Position numbers and translations under genes: made by a program. Shown here in pieces: positions 5,800 through 7,870 of a stretch of DNA of 7,870 bases. Under the pieces are notes generated by a model. That model made no database searches. It was given only the letters and a program-made list of their open reading frames with translations, and was not told the origin of the DNA. Position 1 is the stretch's first letter. The number at the start of each line of letters is the position of its first letter. The stretch is from CAYGAW01 sp964347945 (lineage in GTDB: Bacteria > Chloroflexota > Anaerolineae > UBA7937 > B3-Chlor): contig CAYGAW010000212.1 of NCBI GenBank assembly GCA_964347945.1, positions 1 to 7,870 of the forward strand. Direction: 5' to 3'.

Positions 5800-7281
5800 A
5801 TGCTGGACAGCTTGGCTCTGACCGTGCGCTCTGCTGTACTGCGAGGGGGCTGGGCCGTTCGCCTCTCGCTCATCGGTGCGTGCTTGATCCTGGGCACCCT
5901 GGCTGGCCTGCTCCTCACCCTTGTCCATCCTCTGATCGTGCTGGCCGTCCTTGCAGGCCTGGGCGTTGGTCTGGCCATGCTCAGGAGCACCCAGATCGGC
6001 CTTTTCATCCTCGTGGCGGTGATCTGCCTGCTGCCTTTCGGCGCCATTCCTTTCAGCATAGGTTTCTACCCCACGTTCCTCGACGTTGCCCTTCTGGCAG
6101 TCTTCGGCGTGTGGCTGGCTCGGGTTCTCACCCGCGCGCAGGGGAGCTTCGTCACCACTCCGCTTGATCTGCCGATCCTGATCTTCATTCTGCTGGCCTT
6201 CGCGGCGTTCATCGCCGGAACCGCCCACGCGGAGATAACCAAGGATACTCTGCGCCACTTCGTGGAGATCATCATCGCCATCTGTCTGTTCTACGTGGTG
6301 AGCAACTCCGTCAGGGACTACAGGCAGCTGAGGCAGATTCTGGTGGTCATCATTCTGGCGGGCTTTGCTGCCTCTCTGGGGGGCGTGGTCCTGTACTTCT
6401 TGCCCAAGGCGTTGACAGTTCGTCTGCTTTCCATGCTGCGCGTCGTTCATTACCCATCCGGCTGGGGCGTGCTGTGGTTCATTGAGGACAACCCGGAGTT
6501 GCCCATGCGCGCCATCTCCACGTCGGTGAATCCCAATGTCCTGGGAGGGTTGCTGATCCTGGTTGTGACCTTGGCCGTACCACAACTCTTCGCGCGCCGG
6601 CCTCTGATCGAGAGGAAGTGGCTGGTGCCCACGCTGGTGGTGATGTTGATCTGCCTGCTGCTGACCTTCTCCCGGGGCGCCTTCGTGGCCATAGGCAGTG
6701 CGCTCTTGTTTCTGGGGGTGATCAGATACCGACGGCTGCTCCCTGCGCTCGCTTTGGCCGGCGTCCTGCTCCTCATCTTGCCTCAGACCAGGGAGTACAT
6801 CATCCACCTCCAGGAGGGTTTCCTGGTGCAGGATAGGGCAACGGCCATGCGCATGGGCGAATACAAGGACGCCCTGACGCTCATCTCGCGCTATCCCTGG
6901 TTCGGGGTGGGGTTCGGAGGCACGCCGTCCATCGATATCTACCTGGGCGTATCGAACGTCTATCTCCTCATCGCCGAAGAGATGGGGCTCATCGGTCTGG
7001 GGTCATTCCTGCTGGTGATGGGGGTGTTCTTCGCCTACGCCTGGCGCGCCTGGCGGCGGATGGAGAGGGACTCTGACCTGGAGCCCATACTCCTTGGCCT
7101 GGCGGGCGCCCTGCTGGGAGCGATGGTGGGGGGCCTGGTCGATCACTACTTCTTCAACCTTGACTTTCCTCATTCGGTGTCCCTTTTCTGGCTGTATGCG
7201 TCCTTGACTGTGGTTACGATCAGGATTGGGGAGGAAGTCGCGGCCCCGGCTGGCGGTTTGCGCGTGAACATCGAAGCCTAG
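5800..7281 (+). CDS. O-antigen ligase / polymerase-like integral membrane protein (WaaL/Wzy_C family)
   Basis: This 493-residue protein has roughly 12 or more hydrophobic segments (for example ~23-60, 66-88, 92-110, 122-141, 154-170, 179-200, 247-264, 274-290, 295-328, 400-415, 429-450, 460-476). One large hydrophilic loop at about 329-384 is the hallmark of O-antigen ligases and Wzy-type polymerases. LLTFSRGAFVA (287-297), RYPWFGVGFGG (364-374) and EEMGLIGLGSF are standard Wzy_C motifs; Arg292 is the conserved arginine of the first. The usual His-Asn pair of the large loop is Ser385-Asn386 here. It should act on lipid-linked glycans at the outer face of the cytoplasmic membrane. It starts 24 bases after the aminotransferase stop, with AGGA (5787-5790) 9 bases before the ATG, and is probably the last operon gene. 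Ligase and polymerase cannot be separated from sequence alone. Confidence 0.87.
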   Translation: MLDSLALTVRSAVLRGGWAVRLSLIGACLILGTLAGLLLTLVHPLIVLAVLAGLGVGLAMLRSTQIGLFILVAVICLLPFGAIPFSIGFYPTFLDVALLAVFGVWLARVLTRAQGSFVTTPLDLPILIFILLAFAAFIAGTAHAEITKDTLRHFVEIIIAICLFYVVSNSVRDYRQLRQILVVIILAGFAASLGGVVLYFLPKALTVRLLSMLRVVHYPSGWGVLWFIEDNPELPMRAISTSVNPNVLGGLLILVVTLAVPQLFARRPLIERKWLVPTLVVMLICLLLTFSRGAFVAIGSALLFLGVIRYRRLLPALALAGVLLLILPQTREYIIHLQEGFLVQDRATAMRMGEYKDALTLISRYPWFGVGFGGTPSIDIYLGVSNVYLLIAEEMGLIGLGSFLLVMGVFFAYAWRAWRRMERDSDLEPILLGLAGALLGAMVGGLVDHYFFNLDFPHSVSLFWLYASLTVVTIRIGEEVAAPAGGLRVNIEA

Positions 7282-7282
7282 A

Positions 7283-7303
7283 GCCGGGGAACGGAGCCCC
7301 GGC
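7283..7303 (+). terminator. GC-rich hairpin after the glycan operon, weak terminator candidate
   Basis: GCCGGGG (7283-7289), a 7-base loop and CCCCGGC (7297-7303) form a perfect 7-bp stem starting two bases after the membrane protein's TAG stop. There is no following T-tract, so it may be a weak or Rho-assisted terminator, or an RNA-stabilising 3' hairpin. Confidence 0.4.
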
Positions 7304-7314
7304 ATCCAGGTTCA

Positions 7315-7792
7315 ATGACAACGGCTCGTCTGGTCGGGTTGGCAGGCGAGCCTCTTGCGTTAGGAAGCAAGGCCCCGGTTGGCAGGTGCGGTCATTGCCC
7401 TTGGCGGTGACGTAGTGGCTGAGGGCAGAAATGCCATCTGGCTTCCTGAATTTGACGCCACTCGTCATGCAGAGATTGAAGCACTCCGTGCGGTTCCGGC
7501 CGATCTTTGAGATTCTTCGGCCGAGATGACACTGTACACGACCTTGGAACCCTGCCTCATGTGCTGCGGCGCGATTCTCCTCCATCGAATAGGCAGGGTT
7601 GTCTGCGGATCATCTGACATCTATGGAGGCCCTGGGTCGTCTCCGGAGCATTTGCCGCCCTATTTCCAGGAGCAATTACAGAAGACTCAATGGTTGGGAC
7701 CTATGATGCCAAGTGAGTGCGATCTGCTACGTGAGTGTCTGCTTGCTCTGGAGGAAGCTCGAAGAGGACAAGTCAGAGATGAAGATGCCTAA
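7315..7792 (+). pseudogene. Decayed nucleoside / tRNA-adenosine deaminase-like gene (CDA zinc fold), frameshift plus in-frame stop
   Basis: Three pieces together spell one small deaminase of about 159 codons. Piece one starts at ATG 7315 and reads to ..SKAPVG (GGC 7381-7383). The next frame then carries GAVIALGGDVVAEGRN and FDATRHAEIEALRA, so a net one-base shift (one or four extra bases) lies near 7378-7390. The frame meets TGA at 7508-7510, then continues in frame through MTLYTTLEPCLMCCGAIL to TAA 7790-7792. The zinc ligand His (7466-7468), the proton-shuttle Glu (7472-7474) and the two PCxxC cysteines (7553-7555 and 7562-7564) are all intact. TGA is one transition away from CGA (Arg). The stretch from ATG 7526 is an 88-codon open frame but lacks the HAE half of the active site and cannot be a working deaminase alone. 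Specificity (guanine, cytidine, tRNA adenosine) is unresolved. Sequencing error is an alternative to real decay. Confidence 0.75.
7323..7352. repeat. 10-bp inverted repeat inside the 5' part of the deaminase remnant
   Basis: GGCTCGTCTG (7323-7332) and CAGGCGAGCC (7343-7352) are inverted, with one T-G mismatch and a 10-base loop. It may be an accidental hairpin in coding-derived sequence. It is followed by GCGTTAGG (7358-7364), which resembles an attC right-hand box, but the matching left-hand box is poor. Confidence 0.35.
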
Positions 7793-7870
7793 CCACTCGC
7801 TGGAGCGGACCCCGCGGGAGGCGCGGAAGGTTGATGGTGTAGTGTTGCGGGGCCGCTCAGCTCGAGGCTG
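7787..7870 (+). other. attC-like integron cassette recombination site, truncated by the window edge
   Basis: GCCTAAC (7787-7793) fits the R'' box consensus RYYYAAC and contains the stop codon of the deaminase remnant, as is usual in gene cassettes. It is followed by GCTG-G-AGCGG-A-CCCCGC (7799-7815), which pairs with GCGGGG-CCGCT-CAGC (7847-7861). That makes 15 base pairs with exactly two unpaired bases on the first arm (G7803, A7809), mimicking the extrahelical bases of attC sites. The loop is 31 bases. The final base, 7870, is a G at the place where the R' box GTTRRRY should begin, so the decisive half is not visible. No integrase gene is in the window. Confidence 0.5.

Noticed and set aside
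5791..6807. A 338-codon minus-strand open frame opposite the membrane protein gene
   Set aside because: Its product is full of Gln, Asp, His and Arg repeats, typical of the antisense of a Leu/Val-rich membrane protein. The plus strand has clear family motifs.
7315..7364. A second attC site at the start of the deaminase remnant
   Set aside because: GCGTTAGG and a 10-bp inverted repeat are present, but the left box (TGACAAC) fails the RYYYAAC pattern, the two spacers are unequal, and the region matches the deaminase N-terminus.
7508..7510. TGA read as selenocysteine or tryptophan in the deaminase
   Set aside because: Other genes in the window end in TGA, the stop is not at a catalytic position, and an upstream frameshift is also needed, so gene decay or error is simpler. 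No SECIS-like hairpin was recognised just after it.

Overview
The window is high-GC bacterial chromosomal DNA with ordinary stop codons (TGA and TAG both terminate real genes, so the genetic code is standard). The gene styles suggest a free-living environmental bacterium: a secreted PGRP-type amidase with an NBR1-like Ig tail, a short-form transaldolase with an insertion, and a DegT/SDR/GT2/Wzy glycan cluster. My best guess is Chloroflexota, but this rests on general resemblance and no marker gene is present.

Layout. On the minus strand, 1-1520 is the 5' part of a secreted N-acetylmuramoyl-L-alanine amidase that runs off the left edge. Upstream of it, in the same direction, 1738-2478 encodes a transaldolase/FSA-family enzyme with an unusual cysteine-bearing insertion. 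A divergent intergenic region (2479-2929) follows. It carries a strong minus-strand promoter with an operator-like dyad, an island of short repeats and hairpins (2605-2820), and a good plus-strand promoter with another dyad in its spacer.

On the plus strand, 2930-7281 is a tightly packed four-gene operon: a polyprenyl-phosphate-type GT2 glycosyltransferase, an NAD-dependent sugar epimerase/dehydratase, a PLP-dependent DegT/DnrJ/EryC1-type sugar aminotransferase, and an O-antigen ligase/polymerase-like membrane protein. I infer that they make and assemble a surface glycan containing an amino-sugar: the SDR and aminotransferase modify a nucleotide-sugar, the GT2 transfers a sugar (probably to lipid carrier), and the membrane protein polymerises or ligates it.

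At the right end, 7315-7792 is a decayed nucleoside/tRNA-adenosine deaminase-like gene, broken by a frameshift and an in-frame TGA. It is followed directly by a bulged stem-loop (from 7787 to the window edge) with the geometry of an integron attC site; its second recombination box would lie just outside the window.
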